A DNA stretch of 64,000 bases from Borovskyia barvae (GCA_030849085.1 JASAOM010001084.1:62001-126000); one strand, 5' to 3'. Positions 20,301 through 32,100 are shown, numbered from the stretch's first letter. Notes: generated by a model not told the origin, from the letters alone. Program-made: numbers and translations.

Positions 20301-20417
20301 AGCAGCGGCCGCAACGTTAGAACCGTAGTAGCCACTGCTACCACCGTACACCTCTGCGCTGGCCGCGGGGCTCGCGCCACTTTGCTGCGAATAATAGGCG
20401 TTGTACGCTGGCTGCAT
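17346..20417 (-). CDS. SEC23: Sec23, COPII inner coat GTPase-activating subunit
   Basis: A 1023-residue Sec23 homologue. In COPII coats Sec23 pairs with Sec24 and stimulates Sar1 GTP hydrolysis as vesicles bud from the ER. The N-terminal ~190 residues are Ala/Pro/Gly/Tyr-rich (MQPAYNAYYSQQSGASPAAS), an extension not found in yeast or human Sec23. From about residue 205 the Sec23 pattern begins: LRWTWSCYPTTP, then CMYTPLYPID, a zinc ribbon with ligands near Cys257/Cys260 and Cys278/Cys281, and the trunk segment NALVGFITFAATVTVWELG. The C-terminal gelsolin-like part ends with DDASIMTFITSLKKAV. Features favour Sec23 over Sec24. The open frame extends 189 codons upstream, but that part translates (TA)n and pyrimidine tracts, so the start is set at 20417. 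Confidence 0.9.
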   Translation of the reverse strand: MQPAYNAYYSQQSGASPAASAEVYGGSSGYYGSNVAAAAASASRVGNVYDNYGGPPPPSAAMAQPSVGAWGSPYQNAAPQGNGGATRAGGAEALASAPGYYNGVSALSTATSYPTPYADARGSTAAAAAANPVGTGYPNSGGGPQTFAAPTTSHPSHPPQPYTPLPSQPSPVRYHDSAPPTAPMAAPPAMNTTDENGLRWTWSCYPTTPKVPSKESATAATVATPEMVIPMSCMYTPLYPIDASHLVIGGAMEELCCPNCRAFCSLHNQYEVRRFWTCRCCKRRNAFQPTSAITEQHPALLYETVEFVLDSPSSSSVPTFIFVVDRCISAVEMASLRTSLLESLRQIPRNALVGFITFAATVTVWELGTDVRLPIRNCYVLRGNKANAASSLQSMLQVLEKHPVRGRLLARLCDAEPVLVSLIEELEEDNSVVPSSKRPLRATSTAVEAATYLMEALAPPLPPPSQTNSQDPKQQPQPSLRSSTTGTGTSNSSAQAFTRMGRILLFTGGPCTRGPGAVTSTDKGDMMRFHRDIIEGNTPFYEAAFCFYNELEPRLTMVNACLDVFAQSLDQVGVMEMRRCIDGTGGTLIVDDEAIDVMFLESLQRYWERCDLRVGTETKPEEPPQQQNYGAGCGFAVHIEVNTSMGTSLRGALGPCNVDVEANKRGPARATSSLPVGCGGTARWCVSTLDKGTTLAFLFDTATAEGQQAAAAAAEEEQGKRFIQFVTRYTTPRGEQRVRVTSVLQPVAPPTAPPEFYTKSSAFDQACAATIVARLAVSILEKHPAKWDEAKRWLDTLLVRFVRRYAAFTPGQPQSLQLDPCLSLFPSFLYNLRRSEYFMVLNISPDETTFKRHWLMRESVDNAMLMIQPTLDAYDMERPYATAVQLDSGSLRHDNIVLMDAYFNVHIMWGSTIYQWIEAGYHESPDYANFAELLEVAEQDAQAILAYRYPYPRFSRTDADGSEARHVKTRVNPATNYHSAEPQYGAVGQGGAPDQGEVIYTDDASIMTFITSLKKAVVGVERK

Positions 20418-22191
20418 CGGATGTATCGAGGGGAAGACGAGGGATATATATATATATGTATGTATGTCAAGTCCGTGGTGGCCTCTCTCAGTCCCTCTCC
20501 TCTCCTCCTCCGTCACCAATACAGACGCACACGCACGCGGCCGCACAAAAGAACTAAAACCAGCTCCCCAGAACAACCGCAACCACGAAAGAAAAGAAGT
20601 TACGAGCGCCCTCACCTCACCCGTGCTTTCTTTTGCCCCTTGTCTTTCGTGGTGGGTGCGTCGAAAAGGAGAGAGAGAGAGAGGAGGGAGAGAGAGAAGA
20701 GATGCCGTCGCTTCCGCTGCGGTGGAGGGCACACACAAAAGGGGTTCGCTCCCCTCGAAAGAATACACGAGATGGGGGGGGGCAAGACCGCCACGAGACA
20801 CCCCACTTTTACTCCGTTTCTCTTCGTTGGATGGCACACCTACACCGTTTCCCATGGATGAGCGGGAGCGAGAATTCAGCAGTGGGTGGGTGGGTGGGGA
20901 GAGGAGGAGGAGGAGAGAGCGAGTGTGTGTGCGAGAAGCAAATCGGGAGTTGGGACGCACGAAGAAAGACAGCGATCGAGACACCCATCAAAAAAAAGAA
21001 ACACGCTCCGCATGGGTCCAGACGACGTACCTCCAGGTGAGAGAGTCGAGGGAATTCTTCTTAAGTCACCCACAAAAGATTTCTTTCACCTCCCCCTCAC
21101 CATTCACGCGAGCAACGGAGAGAAGGGAAGGTGGAGAGAGAGAGAGAGAGGCAGCGAGGCAGTGGAAACGACAAGAAGGCCGTCAAGACAGTCCACCTCC
21201 CCACCCCCTTCCTTTCGCCTCCGGCTAATCGTGCACTCTCCTGTTCTTTTTGCTTGTGGAACGAAGCGTCGGCTGCACGGTTGCCATCTCTCCCTGTCCC
21301 CCTCCCCACGTTATTGGGTTCGCTCTCTCCAACATACGTAGAGGAGAGCCGACCAGCACGGTGATGGGGGCATGCGCATACATGTGGCGTTGCCATCATT
21401 GAAGGCTCGCTGCACGCACCAGTGGGCATGCAGGTAAAAGGAACGGAAGAGGAAGGGAGAGCACAGGCTTCCAGGATGTCTGGACGCCTCTCGCTTGCAT
21501 GTACACACTAGCACATCCTTGCTTTTTTAAACGTTTGGATTGCACGCGGGGCGGTGTGCAGGAACGGCGATCACGATCATCATCGTCAGCGTCACAACCA
21601 CCACTACTACACACAGACACACGCTCTCTCTCACCACGCCCACCCCCGCCGCTCCTCTTCTTCCTTCCCTCAAATCCACAATACGTGACGAAAAAAAGAA
21701 GAAGAGCCCCCCCTCCCCCCCTTACTCCCCGCTCCTGAGTTTTGATTGGAGATTTTCTGCATCGATATAGATATCTATATATAAACTCTTCCTTCCCCCT
21801 CCTCTTCTTCCTTCCCGTGTTGCTTTGTATCCTGCAAGACGCGTCCATAGAGAAGTAAGACACACACACACACACACACAGACACAGCAGCAGCAGCAGG
21901 TGATACGCATGGAGTCACCTCCACCGACACACGCACAGACACACACAGGGAGGGAAAAAGGAATGACACTCGGACAGAGAGAAGGAAACCTCAGAAGGTC
22001 ACAACACACAAGCCTGGGGCTCCTCTCCTCCCACCCGACCCCGCCCCGCCTTCTCTGCTCTTTTCCTTGCCTTGCTGCTACGGAGTAGGCGATACGTCAC
22101 ACAGACACACATATATTTACTCTAGCAAAACACTCGTTTCCCTTTCCTCCTCTTCAACTACTACCCCTCCCCCCCCTCCCTTGGATGAGCG
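20418..22191. other. Intergenic region, KKT4 to SEC23
   Basis: No gene seen. It holds a (TA)n run at 20444-20457 close to the SEC23 start, a strong transcript-strand pyrimidine tract (complement of 20668-20702) with a possible AG acceptor at 20645-20644, CA runs around 21860-21890, and KKT4 3' UTR sequence near 22080-22190. Confidence 0.65.
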
Positions 22192-24639
22192 CTACACGCG
22201 ATCCTGTGTCGCGTATCGCAGCAAGTCGTCTCCAGAAGATATTACAATCACGTCTTGCGCCGTCGTACCCACACCACCAGCGCTGCGGCTACGAGAGTCA
22301 CCGTTGCCGCTCATCACCTCCCCCCCGCCGTACTCTATGACCTGCGCCAACTTCTCGCGAATGCTGGGATGGCTTACCGTGAGAAGAAATCGTTGGCACT
22401 TGAGGGGGGAGGGGAAGATGCGCAAGCCGCCTTCCTCTGTTTCGTCGAGCCAAAACCCACACTGCTGGCTGTTGTAGATGTACTCCGGAGAGACGAGCCA
22501 CTTGCCCGAGACGACGCCGCAGAGGGCCTTGACGCTGCGCGGGGTGCCACGGAGGACGATGTGGGTCGTGCTGCTCGGTGGCGGCTCGTCCAGATCGCTC
22601 GCGAGCGCTACGGCATCCCCACCGATGGCATGGATGGCGGAGGTGAGCCGCTGAGGCTCGTCGTCCTTGAGGCCAGTGAAAAGAAAGTATCGCGGCAGGG
22701 CCGCCCCGCGTTTGGGATTTACGGGCGAGGGCGAACGCGTCGGCCCACCAGAAGCCACTGAAGAGGCCCCGCTCAGCGTGTTCGGCACTGCCACCCTGTT
22801 CGACGTTGTAGTCGCATGCGGGGCGGCCGGGGGAAGCCGTCCAGCCACACGCCGCGTGAGAGGGGGCTGAGAGTGCGATGCCCCTTGCTTTGTAGCCTGC
22901 TCAATCTGGTCACGCCGTTGCTGCTGCTGCTGTCGCCGCCCCACCGCCTCCTCAACGGTGCACACGCCTGCCCTGGTCAGTGGAGGCGGAGGCGTGCGGC
23001 TGCTCGTAAGTGAGCGGCCAGCCGTCCACGTAGCACTCACAACTGGCGTGGGACTGTCCAGCTTTACCGAAGCCGTCCCAGGGAGGGGTGGTGGAGCACC
23101 CACGTTGCGGCCTGCAAAGGATTGTGCGATGCGATCAGCATTGGTGAGACTCGGCGTCCGCGGCGTGCGGCGTTTTCGAAGGCTGCGCGAATGCGTGCGA
23201 GCATCACTCACCAGTACCGCCGACGCCTTCCCGGCGGGGGTCGCCGCAGTCGTGGTCAGGGACGCTGGAGAGACTTCTCGTTTGGCGGCCGACGGGGTCT
23301 CCTGATAGTCCGCACTCCGAGGCCGGAGGGCGGCGGTGGAGCCAGAGAACTCAAACGAGTCTGGCGTCAACCCTTTCTTCGTCCACCACCGCTGCTGCGG
23401 TTGGGCTTGGCGGAGCTTGGAGGCGGAGTGACGTGTCGCTGCAGGTTCGCATCGCTCACGGCCGCCGCCGACCGTCTCCTCGTACGGGTCGTCGGTCCAC
23501 CGTTCCCTCTTCACACCAGCCGTATAGTAAGTAGCGCTGATGCTTTCTCCACCGAGGGTGGGGGGGGTTCGTGTGTTCACGGCGGTATTGTGGGAGGTGA
23601 GCCCCTTCGATGTAGTGAAGGGGGCGGCTGTGCCCGTGCCATCCCCACCGCTGCCACCCTTTGAGTTGGCATGCCGCTTTTCGCCTGCCCGGCTAAGAGG
23701 CGCGCAGCCGTGCAGGCCGTCCTCATCGGAGCGGGATGACGGGCGCTGCTGAGTTGCCGCTACGACCGCCTCGAACTTTGCGGCGGACACCAACAGTTGG
23801 CGCGACTTGAGCAGCTGGCGGAGCGTCTCCTCTTGTATTTCGTCTTTGCGCTGTACGGCTGCCTCGTGAGAGTGCCGCATCTCCTCCATCTCGAGCATGT
23901 GCCGGTCCTCTGTCGCCTGCAGCTCCGTTTTTTGCCGTTGCACCACCTCGGCGAGTTGGTCTATTCGCGTCGTTGTACGAAGCAATTCATTCTCTAGCTC
24001 GGAGATACGGCGCTGCGCCTCGGTCAGCAGTTGCTGCTGCGCTGCTGCAGTCCGCATAGAGGCCTCTCCGGTGGACTGCGGCTGTGCCGTACCCACCGAG
24101 ATTGCCGCGTCGGGGAAGGAAGGATCACGTGGGGTGGCGCGCCGCAACGATGTGTGCTGTGGCAGTTGCCCAGCGGCCGAGGGCAGGACAGACGGGGTCT
24201 CGTGAGGATTAGCGAGCGCGAAGCTAGGCGTTGGTGACGACACCTGACGATTGGGGCATATCTCCTGCCTTCGGGATGAGGCAGACGGGACCGAAGTCTG
24301 GTTACTCACAGCGTTAAGGTGGGGGCGAAGCCACTCATTGCGGAGTTGCCCGCTGGTGGCCTCATCCTCTGAAGCGTATCCGGTACGTGGTGGCCGCACA
24401 CGCGATACATTCCGGGGCGCCTCGAAGTTGTCATGATGTACGGTTCCACCGCTACCACCACCAAAGCTACTGCCGCTACTACTATTGTTGGTAGGGCTGG
24501 AAGCATTCGTAGAGGATGGGTTTTCACGCAGAAGGGCGATCAAGTGTTGCATGCTGTCCAGCACCTCTGGATGCGCAGCCAGTTGGCGCACCAGCGCCTG
24601 AGCATCGACGTCTGCGGTTCTATCGCTCATCAGTGCCAT
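22192..24639 (-). CDS. KKT4: KKT4-like kinetoplastid kinetochore protein with C-terminal BRCT domains
   Basis: An 815-residue protein with the layout of KKT4, the microtubule-binding kinetochore protein of kinetoplastids. A short helical N-terminus (residues 1-45) is followed by Ser/Asn/Gly linker, a coiled coil at about 200-290 (AQRRISELENELLRTTTRID and onward), a long basic disordered part, and a C-terminal BRCT region from about 647. The first BRCT shows Thr655-Gly656 (FLFTGL), Lys704 and the hallmark Trp714 (GKWLVSPEYI); the second is weaker and runs to the C-terminus. Position next to mitochondrial IDH and near SEC23 agrees with the KKT4 locus I remember from T. brucei and Leishmania. 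A second Met at codon 4 is an equally good start. A candidate acceptor AG lies at 24646-24645. The name rests on architecture plus gene order. Confidence 0.82.
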   Translation of the reverse strand: MALMSDRTADVDAQALVRQLAAHPEVLDSMQHLIALLRENPSSTNASSPTNNSSSGSSFGGGSGGTVHHDNFEAPRNVSRVRPPRTGYASEDEATSGQLRNEWLRPHLNAVSNQTSVPSASSRRQEICPNRQVSSPTPSFALANPHETPSVLPSAAGQLPQHTSLRRATPRDPSFPDAAISVGTAQPQSTGEASMRTAAAQQQLLTEAQRRISELENELLRTTTRIDQLAEVVQRQKTELQATEDRHMLEMEEMRHSHEAAVQRKDEIQEETLRQLLKSRQLLVSAAKFEAVVAATQQRPSSRSDEDGLHGCAPLSRAGEKRHANSKGGSGGDGTGTAAPFTTSKGLTSHNTAVNTRTPPTLGGESISATYYTAGVKRERWTDDPYEETVGGGRERCEPAATRHSASKLRQAQPQQRWWTKKGLTPDSFEFSGSTAALRPRSADYQETPSAAKREVSPASLTTTAATPAGKASAVLVSDARTHSRSLRKRRTPRTPSLTNADRIAQSFAGRNVGAPPPLPGTASVKLDSPTPVVSATWTAGRSLTSSRTPPPPLTRAGVCTVEEAVGRRQQQQQRRDQIEQATKQGASHSQPPLTRRVAGRLPPAAPHATTTSNRVAVPNTLSGASSVASGGPTRSPSPVNPKRGAALPRYFLFTGLKDDEPQRLTSAIHAIGGDAVALASDLDEPPPSSTTHIVLRGTPRSVKALCGVVSGKWLVSPEYIYNSQQCGFWLDETEEGGLRIFPSPLKCQRFLLTVSHPSIREKLAQVIEYGGGEVMSGNGDSRSRSAGGVGTTAQDVIVISSGDDLLRYATQDRV

Positions 24640-26430
24640 CGACGCTATTTGTGTGGATGTGCGTCGACGAGGTGAAGAGTCTCTCTCTCTCTCCCGCTCA
24701 ATCGTTCTATGGGCAAATATCTACTGGATTGATCTATCCATCAATAGTCTGACAGGGAGGGGGCAGAGGGGGGGGGGTAAGAGAGAGAGAGAAAGTGGAG
24801 TAGGCGTCTTCTACACCCCCCCTCCTCTTTCTCTGATGTATTCGCTCCGAGTCCACCTTTTGGTGAGGGAGTCGAGTCTCTCCCCGAATGGTGGGAGAAC
24901 GTGGAGCAGAAGGCAGGCACAGAGAAGAGCACACGGACTCCTGCAACACACACTAACAGAAATCGATCAAAGGAGGTTTTGTGCGCAACCTCTTACCAAG
25001 GATCCGTGGAGGGGGTGCTCTGCGGTGCGTTTTGTACGAGAGAAGCGCACGCTGCCGCTGTGGTGTGCTCTCCTCTTCTTTTCTACCGCGACAGAGTCGA
25101 CGGAAGGTGACCCGAGAGCAGGTGGTGGTAATGTCAACAACTTGCGAACAAGTAAGTCTCCATCACACACGCACTCACACGTAAACAACAACAGCAGATG
25201 CTCGTGGAAGCAATTCTGCGGCGCTACGGACGTGCTCTTCAGATCAGAAGTGCTGTAGGCGAGTGATGGACATTTCCAGAGTGGGAGAGAGAGAAGGGGA
25301 AGGTTCTAGGTACTCGATGGAGCATAGCGCCGCATCGGAGCAAGCAGTTTCGCAGCGTCGAGATAGAAGACACTTTCATTTTGGTCTTCCGTGATGCCTC
25401 GGTGTTTGGGCCTGTATTTGTGGCGTCCCCCCACCGCAGAGCGCCGCTCGTGGTGCGAGAGCTTACGGAGAGAGGGGAGGAGGCGCCAGAAGGATCACAC
25501 GAGGGATCCGAAGGAGAGCTTCTTCTCTCAAAGAAAAGGTCAGCAGGGAGAGGGGGGCTTCTTTGCCTTCTCCCCCCTTTCTCACTGCCCGTTCGTCTGC
25601 CCGCGTCACACAGCCAAAAAGGCACCTCTTCGTCCCTCTCCCTCTTCCATGGGAGTTGTTCTGTCAGTTTTACCATTGCACTTTCCTTTATCCATCACAC
25701 GTGTGCAGTTCAGGGGAGGGGCAAGGGACGGCCAGCCGACCGTGCCCTACCAATCCGTTGCCCCCCCCCCCCTCTCTCTCTCACAACACACGCTTCACCT
25801 TGCCGACTGACGAGAGGGGCGTATATATATATATAAAGAGAGAGGACGCGTTGCCATCTGGTTTAGGCTACCAGCTTCATCATCCCCCCTCTTCCTGTAG
25901 GAGGAGGAAGAGGGAGAGAGATGGGGACGAGAGGAAGAGAGAGAAGGGCAGGCTGTATGCACAGGGGCTGGCTCGTAAAAAGCGAAACACAACATCACAA
26001 AGAGAATAGCACACACACACACACATAAATGTACTGAAAAAGAAAGCATCATCACTACCGCGACGGACGGACGCAGAGAGAGAGGGGGGGGGGCGAGGGA
26101 GAGGGGGGCGGTATCGGGAAGGTTAGGAAGCACTACGACACAGACAACACCGTAGAAGAAACTTCAAGGCCAGTGTGACCAACACACCTGATCGACCCGG
26201 TGTACCGGTAAGCTGGTGCAAGGAGGGGCGGGGACCGCAACGGCAACAAAAAGGTGTGATGGTAGTGGAAAGTAGAGGAGCGGAGGGAAGGCTAGTCGTG
26301 GTGGCGGTAGTGAGCGAAGGGTATAGCTTTCACTATGTTCGCCTGGTGCTAAGGGAAGGGGAGGGAGCTGAAGGACAAAGAGGAAGATAAACATCGCTGC
26401 AAGCGACTCTCCTCCTCCCTTTGCTTTTCC
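24640..26430. other. Intergenic region, IDH to KKT4
   Basis: No gene seen. Low-complexity blocks: CT run at about 24676-24694, purine block with G run at 24755-24795, poly-C at about 25759-25772, (TA)n near 25821-25834, CA run near 26009-26025, and a GA/G block at 26074-26112. Confidence 0.7.
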
Positions 26431-27738
26431 TTACGCCTGCATCGCCCTTTTCAATGCAGCGTCAACGCTGTCGAGGAAGGTCTCCGTCGTTTCGTAGTGC
26501 TCCCGCTTGAGCCCCGCAGAGCCGTGGATGCAGAGGGCCAAATCTTTTGTCATATGACCCTCCTCGATGGTACGCACCACCACCTTCTCGAGGGTGTCAG
26601 CGAACTTGATGAGGTCGTTGTTGCCGTCCAGCTTGCCGCGGTGGGCGAGGCCGCGAGTCCATGCGTAGATGGACGCCACCGAGTTTGTACTCGTCTCCTT
26701 CCCTTGCTGATATTGGCGATAGTGCCGCGTCACAGTGCCGTGCGCCGCCTCCGCCTCGATCGTTTTGCCGTCTGGGCACATCAGCACCGACGTCATGAGG
26801 CCAAGGGAGCCAAAGCCCTGCGCCACGATGTCACTCTGGACATCTCCGTCGTAGTTCTTGCACGCCCACACGAACCCACCTTCGCCCTTGATCATCTGCG
26901 CCACCTGATCGTCGATGAGGCGGTGCTGATAGGTGATGCCGGCCTTCTCGAATGCCGCCTTGTACTGCGTCTCGTACATCTGCTGGAAGACCTGCAGAAA
27001 CATGCCGTCATACTTCTTCAAAATGGTGTTCTTGGTGGACAGCACCAGCGGGTAGCGCCGCATGAGGGCGTATTGGAAGCAGCTCTTCGCGAACCCCTCG
27101 ATGCTTTCCTTCGTGTTGTACATCGCCATGCCCACCCCTTCGCTGGGAAAGTCAAAGACGTCCATCGTCGTCGGCGCGCTGCCATCAGCGGGGATATGCA
27201 CGAGCTGCAGTTTGCCAGGCTTGAAGACGGCGTCCGTGGCCTTGTATTGATCCCCAAAAGCGTGTCGGCCCACCACGATCGGCTCCTTCCACTGCGGCAC
27301 AATGCGAGGGATGTTGGAGATGATGATAGGCTCACGAAACACCGTACCGCCCAGTATGTTGCGTATGGTGCCGTTAGGGCTTTTCCACATCTTCTTGAGT
27401 TTAAATTCCTTCACGCGGTCCTCGTCCGGGGTGATGGTGGCACATTTGATGCCAACGTTGCACTGCTTGATCGCCTCCGCCGCGTCCAGCGTGACTTGGT
27501 CGTTGGTGGCGTCGCGGTGGGTGACGCTGAGGTCGAAGTAGTGGATAGGGATATCCACGTACGGGAGAATCAGCTTCTCCTTGATGAGGCTCCAGATAAT
27601 ACGCGTCATCTCATCCCCATCCATATCCACCACCGCATTTTTCACCTTGATGCGTTGCCCCAGGCAGACGTTCGTGCTCGAGAAAGCGCGAGCGGCATCG
27701 AGCGAGCCCGCCGATTCGGCTGAGAGTCGACGCAACAT
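26431..27738 (-). CDS. IDH: Isocitrate dehydrogenase, NADP-dependent, mitochondrial
   Basis: A 435-residue NADP-type isocitrate dehydrogenase, oxidising isocitrate to 2-oxoglutarate with NADP reduction. The first ~25 residues ([20 protein letters not shown]) are Arg/Ser/Ala-rich with few acids, a typical mitochondrial targeting peptide; the C-terminus (MQA) is not a glycosomal PTS1. The eukaryotic homodimeric subfamily is shown by [19 protein letters not shown] (isocitrate-binding Ser, Asn and Arg residues), [13 protein letters not shown], the metal ligands Asp299 and Asp303 in [19 protein letters not shown], and the NADP segment [10 protein letters not shown]. All key residues are present and the length is normal, so it should be active. 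It sits between KKT4 and the large receiver-like protein gene, as in other trypanosomatids by memory. Confidence 0.97.
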   Translation of the reverse strand: MLRRLSAESAGSLDAARAFSSTNVCLGQRIKVKNAVVDMDGDEMTRIIWSLIKEKLILPYVDIPIHYFDLSVTHRDATNDQVTLDAAEAIKQCNVGIKCATITPDEDRVKEFKLKKMWKSPNGTIRNILGGTVFREPIIISNIPRIVPQWKEPIVVGRHAFGDQYKATDAVFKPGKLQLVHIPADGSAPTTMDVFDFPSEGVGMAMYNTKESIEGFAKSCFQYALMRRYPLVLSTKNTILKKYDGMFLQVFQQMYETQYKAAFEKAGITYQHRLIDDQVAQMIKGEGGFVWACKNYDGDVQSDIVAQGFGSLGLMTSVLMCPDGKTIEAEAAHGTVTRHYRQYQQGKETSTNSVASIYAWTRGLAHRGKLDGNNDLIKFADTLEKVVVRTIEEGHMTKDLALCIHGSAGLKREHYETTETFLDSVDAALKRAMQA

Positions 27739-29125
27739 GATCTTTTTTTTTAAGTGTTGTCTTTCAAGTCAGCCCTGCGTTCCGAATTTGCTCTTGAACC
27801 CTCCTTTCTTCTCTCGAGCCCCTTTCCCCTCTCCCTTTTCTCGAGGCGTCCCGTAAAATCTTCGGTTTTCTCGTCGGCGCTGTGGAATACCACGCGCGCG
27901 CGTTACCGTGCCGGATGCTGGCGATAGGGCAGCTTTCTGGAGGTCAACGTACGGTAGCGGAGGGTCAACGAAGACGTGAGGCGCACAGACACTACGAACT
28001 AACACTAGAAACCAAGAAGAACAACCAACAGGGTTTAGGGAAAGGTAGAGCAATACAAATCTTCTCTCTCTCTGTGTGTGTGTGAGTTTGGAGTGGATAT
28101 TGCGTGTGTATATGTGCGAAGGCAAGAGATAAACCCCCCAAAAAAAACGAACGCAAAAAGAGGGTGGTGGTGAGCTAAACCGGAGCGGAATGCAAACCGC
28201 GGATGATCCCAGAGCGGCGGGGAGAGGGAAAGGGAGGGAGCGAAGTAGAAAAGAAGAAGGAGATGTGAAGGAGAAGTCCACCGTTCTCTCTCTCTCCCTC
28301 TCTCCACCTAACGTCCCCTGGAAACGGCATCCGCCGAGGGAAGACAGGATGACGAGAGGGTAGAGGGCGTCAGCCCCGCAGCAACCATCGCCGTAAGGGA
28401 GAGAGAGAGAGAGAGTGAGGACAAGCAGAGGCAGAAAGAGCCGTGTTAGAGAGGTCGACCAACGGTGAGCGAGAGCAGCAGCAGCAGCGAAGAAGGGGGG
28501 AGGGGGGAAGAGAGGGGAGGCCGTAGGGAAAGTAAAGAGCTTTCCTTCTTCCTCCTACTCTCCGCTCCCCCCTCCCTCCTCTTGTGTTACTCAACCTCCA
28601 CTCCCAAAACCAACGCGGGGGGCGGGGCCGCACAGCTACACGGCACGATAATAATAATAAAGCTCGTTGCATTTGATTGAACTGACGTTCCGTAGCTCCT
28701 GTTGAGAACCCGCAGAGCGGCCACTATGATCCTCACACACACACACACACACACATCAAAAGAAAAAGCTGACCCTATACAGAAGCAATAGCCCCCCCCT
28801 CTCTGAGTTCCTCTACCTCTCTCTCCCGCTCTTTCATCACCACCACCAACATCAGCATCGCCATCTTCAGGAGAAGAGAGAGAGAGAGAGACGTGGAGAG
28901 GTGGAGAGATTGTGGTTGCTTGCACATGTAACGGTAAGTTATACCGACTATACATCAAGTGTTGGGGAGGGGAGAATGGCCACCCGCACGCACAGGGAAT
29001 GGAGAAAGAGAGAGAGGCAGACGGACGGACTGACCCAAAACCTACGGAAGGACTATTTAGATAAACCAACCAAGGGAAGGGGGCACGGCCTCCATTTTGA
29101 AGCCCCCACCTCCTCCATGTGCAGC
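27739..29125. other. Intergenic region, large coiled-coil gene to IDH
   Basis: No gene seen. It holds GA runs (28397-28414, 28876-28890), a CA run at about 28733-28754, a short ATA run near 28648, and poly-G/poly-C blocks. A convincing pyrimidine tract for IDH is not close to its start. Confidence 0.65.
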
Positions 29126-32100
29126 TCACTCATTGTCTGCTGGGCTGGGGCTCCACATTCGCTGAGGTCCTATCGTGTCGGCGAGTGGGCTACGGTAGCT
29201 GCTGTCCGACAGAAACGACTCGTGGCGCGGCAATGGACGCCTTTGCGGTTCTTGAGGCACGACGGGCATCGCCGGTTCATGCTCGACCTCGGCGCTCCCG
29301 CTTACAGCCTCTTGAGGTGCCCGCGTCGTTTCTGCGGGTGGCGGTGCGGACGTGGGGGGAGGAACAGCCGGCCCCATTTCTTGGTGACGGGCGTGTAAGG
29401 GATAGGGTTGACCCTGTGCCTGAGGGGGGGCGAGGGAGGGATGCCGTTCTGCTGCCGCTGCCGTCACTGTCGGATCACTCACGGAGACGCGGAGCATGGC
29501 TTGCAGGCGCTGGGCTGCCAGAGCGGCAGGTGTGGAGAAAAGAGATGCATTGCCCATCATAGCTCTCCTGAGAAAGCCGCGTCCGCGAGCGGGGGCCTGC
29601 GGTACCCGTGAGGCCAAACGGGTACGCTGGCGCTCCTCGAGTTCAGCGAGGTGCGACCGTTCCTGGCGCGGAACAAAGAGTACCGTGTCGTCGGGCTGCG
29701 GCGGTTTGGTGACGTCCTGTGTCTGCAGCAGCGTCGAGGCACACACCTCAGGGACTCCGTAGATCCATGAGGTGAGATCGGGCAAGGGCTGTGGGGGAGG
29801 GATGCGGTTCCCCTGCGCGTCATAGCGGTCCGTCGCCCGTCCGGAGGAGGGGGTGGAGAGCGACAAGCAGTAGGGCACCCCGTTGGGGTGGGATGCGAAG
29901 TTCATCGCGGGGCGTCCGGAGCCTGCGGCCCGCCTCAGGGTCTCTCGGTACGCCAGCACCTGACTCGCCAGCCCCCCCGGAATGCAGTAGGGCTTACCTG
30001 CCCCGGCATAGTCATGCGCTCCTCCATCCGTGAGGTGCCCATAGGCGCTCAGGCTCACCACATCGCGCGGTGACACGTACCCGACATCGTCGAGAGGGTT
30101 GGCGCCATCGCCGAGGGCATACATCGCCCCAGGACGAGTGCGATCCCCATTTCCTAGCACTAGATCGTCGGCCCAGTGCGCTGTCCCGCGCCGGCGAGGA
30201 GAGCTGTGCTGATGCAACGGTGGAAGCCGCGTCGAGCCTGCTCTGGTACCCTCCGGTTTTCCCCGAGGAAGATCGTTCGAGAATGACGCGTCCTCGATGA
30301 CAGAGAGGCTCGGATAACCATCGCTGCTGATATTTCCCATTGCCTCCTCCTTGAGCGTGGACGGCGACGCACCGCCTACACTGCTTTGTCCAGCGGGCTG
30401 TGCCGTGCGTCGACTCAGCTCGATGCCGACCCCTCCACCGTGAGGGCCGCCGCCCACGATGATTTGATCCGGGCGAGCGCGGCGACGCAAGATGTTGTGA
30501 ACCCGCTTGGCCGCCTCCATCCCGTACCAAGCCGGGCTGCCCGACTTCACCTCGAAGTCGAGACGCTCTGGATCGATGGCAGGCAGAGTAGTGCAATTGG
30601 GACTCCCATGGGCTCCCATCGATCGTGCTACGGATCCCCGGTGTCGAATGCCGTTGTTGTTACGATTGCCGCCGCCGCGCTGCCCTTTTTGCAGCTCGAA
30701 ACGCACCATGAGTTCTTCCATACGCTGCCGCTTGACAGCCTGCAGATATTCTAGTTCCCTCCGAATGTTTCGCATCTCCTCCGCATTCGCATCGTCACCG
30801 TCTCCGCCCTCTTCATCCAGGTAGATATCCTCGAGCATGGCTGACGCGCCGCCGTCGCCGAGGTTGTCCCCCTGGGGCCGCCGCTTGCTGAACAGGGCGG
30901 CGAGCTCATGTGCGACGACGCGACTGGCATCCAAGTCATCGACGTCGGCGTACGCCATTGATTTCTCATAGCGACGAGGATCCCCAGGCGCCATGTCTGG
31001 TATGTCCGTTAGGTAAAATAGGTCGTCGACGTCGGCGGACGTTCCCGCCGGGGAGGCAGAGTCGCGCAGCCCTGGACGTAAAGGAAGGTCCAACGTGCGC
31101 TGGTCACCAGCTGAGCGCGCCAGTGCTGCGCAGAAGGCTGTGTAGTGCTTTACATAGCGCACCTTACGTAACGCTTCCATCCCTTCTTCCTCCTCATCAT
31201 CAGAGGATGAGGATGGTACTGCCGCGGCAGGGCGACCACCAACCGAGTTACGTGTCCGTGCTAGCACGAGGGATCTGATTAGAGCATCACAGTTCGTCGA
31301 GTCCACGGAGGACGCCTCCGCCGAGGTAGGGGAGGTGGTATTGTCGATCTGACCGCTCCGCTTTGCCGCGCGCCGCCACTGCCGCCAGCGCAGCTCGTCC
31401 ACAATGCATCCGAGAAGCACCGTGTCTACAGCAGAGAGGAAGGCCGGTGCAGTGCCCAGGATCTCGTCGTGCTGTCCCGGGTCCGCCAGCCGCTGCTCCT
31501 CCCGGTCCAGCAGAGGCTGTATTCGCCGTAGCCCGCTGGTCATCACACTCATGGAGGCCGAGGTGGAGGGGCTAAGGAGATCGAGAAGAGCGAGCACTTC
31601 ACGATGCTGCTCGTAGGCAGCCTGGATGTGAGCCTCTGGCACAGCCCTCCCGCTCGCGCCAGGCTCGATCGCATCGATGTCACCGCCGTAGCGTGGTTGA
31701 ACAGCACCCCCTTTCTGCTGTCGTTTCGGCCCCGACGGCTCAGTGGTCGCTACCACGCGCTCCATCACGGCCATGTGTGCGGGATTCACGCGGTACTTTT
31801 GATAAGCGCGCAGGATGAGTTCGTAAAGCCGCTTTTGTGCAGAGCTGTATGCGCTCTCGGCGTAGTGCAGCTGCTCCAGCTGGCCGTGATAGCGAGCCAC
31901 ATCGCGGGGCTCGATGGGCAGTTCATCAATGGCATCTTGCAGGGTGAGACTATCCTGAGTGCATGACGGCTGCTGCTGCAGCACTGACTCTGACTCTGCC
32001 TTCGAATCCGCCTGCGGGGAGGTCCGCCGCTTCCCTGGCGGCTGTGGAGATCGTGTCCCTGTCTGCCTCTCTGACACCGGCGAGCTCGACTGCTGACGCG

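Noticed and set aside
17346-20417. Sec24 as the identity of the COPII protein
   Set aside because: The zinc ribbon alone fits both, but LRWTWSCYPTTP, CMYTPLYPID and ALVGFITFAATVTVWELG fit Sec23.
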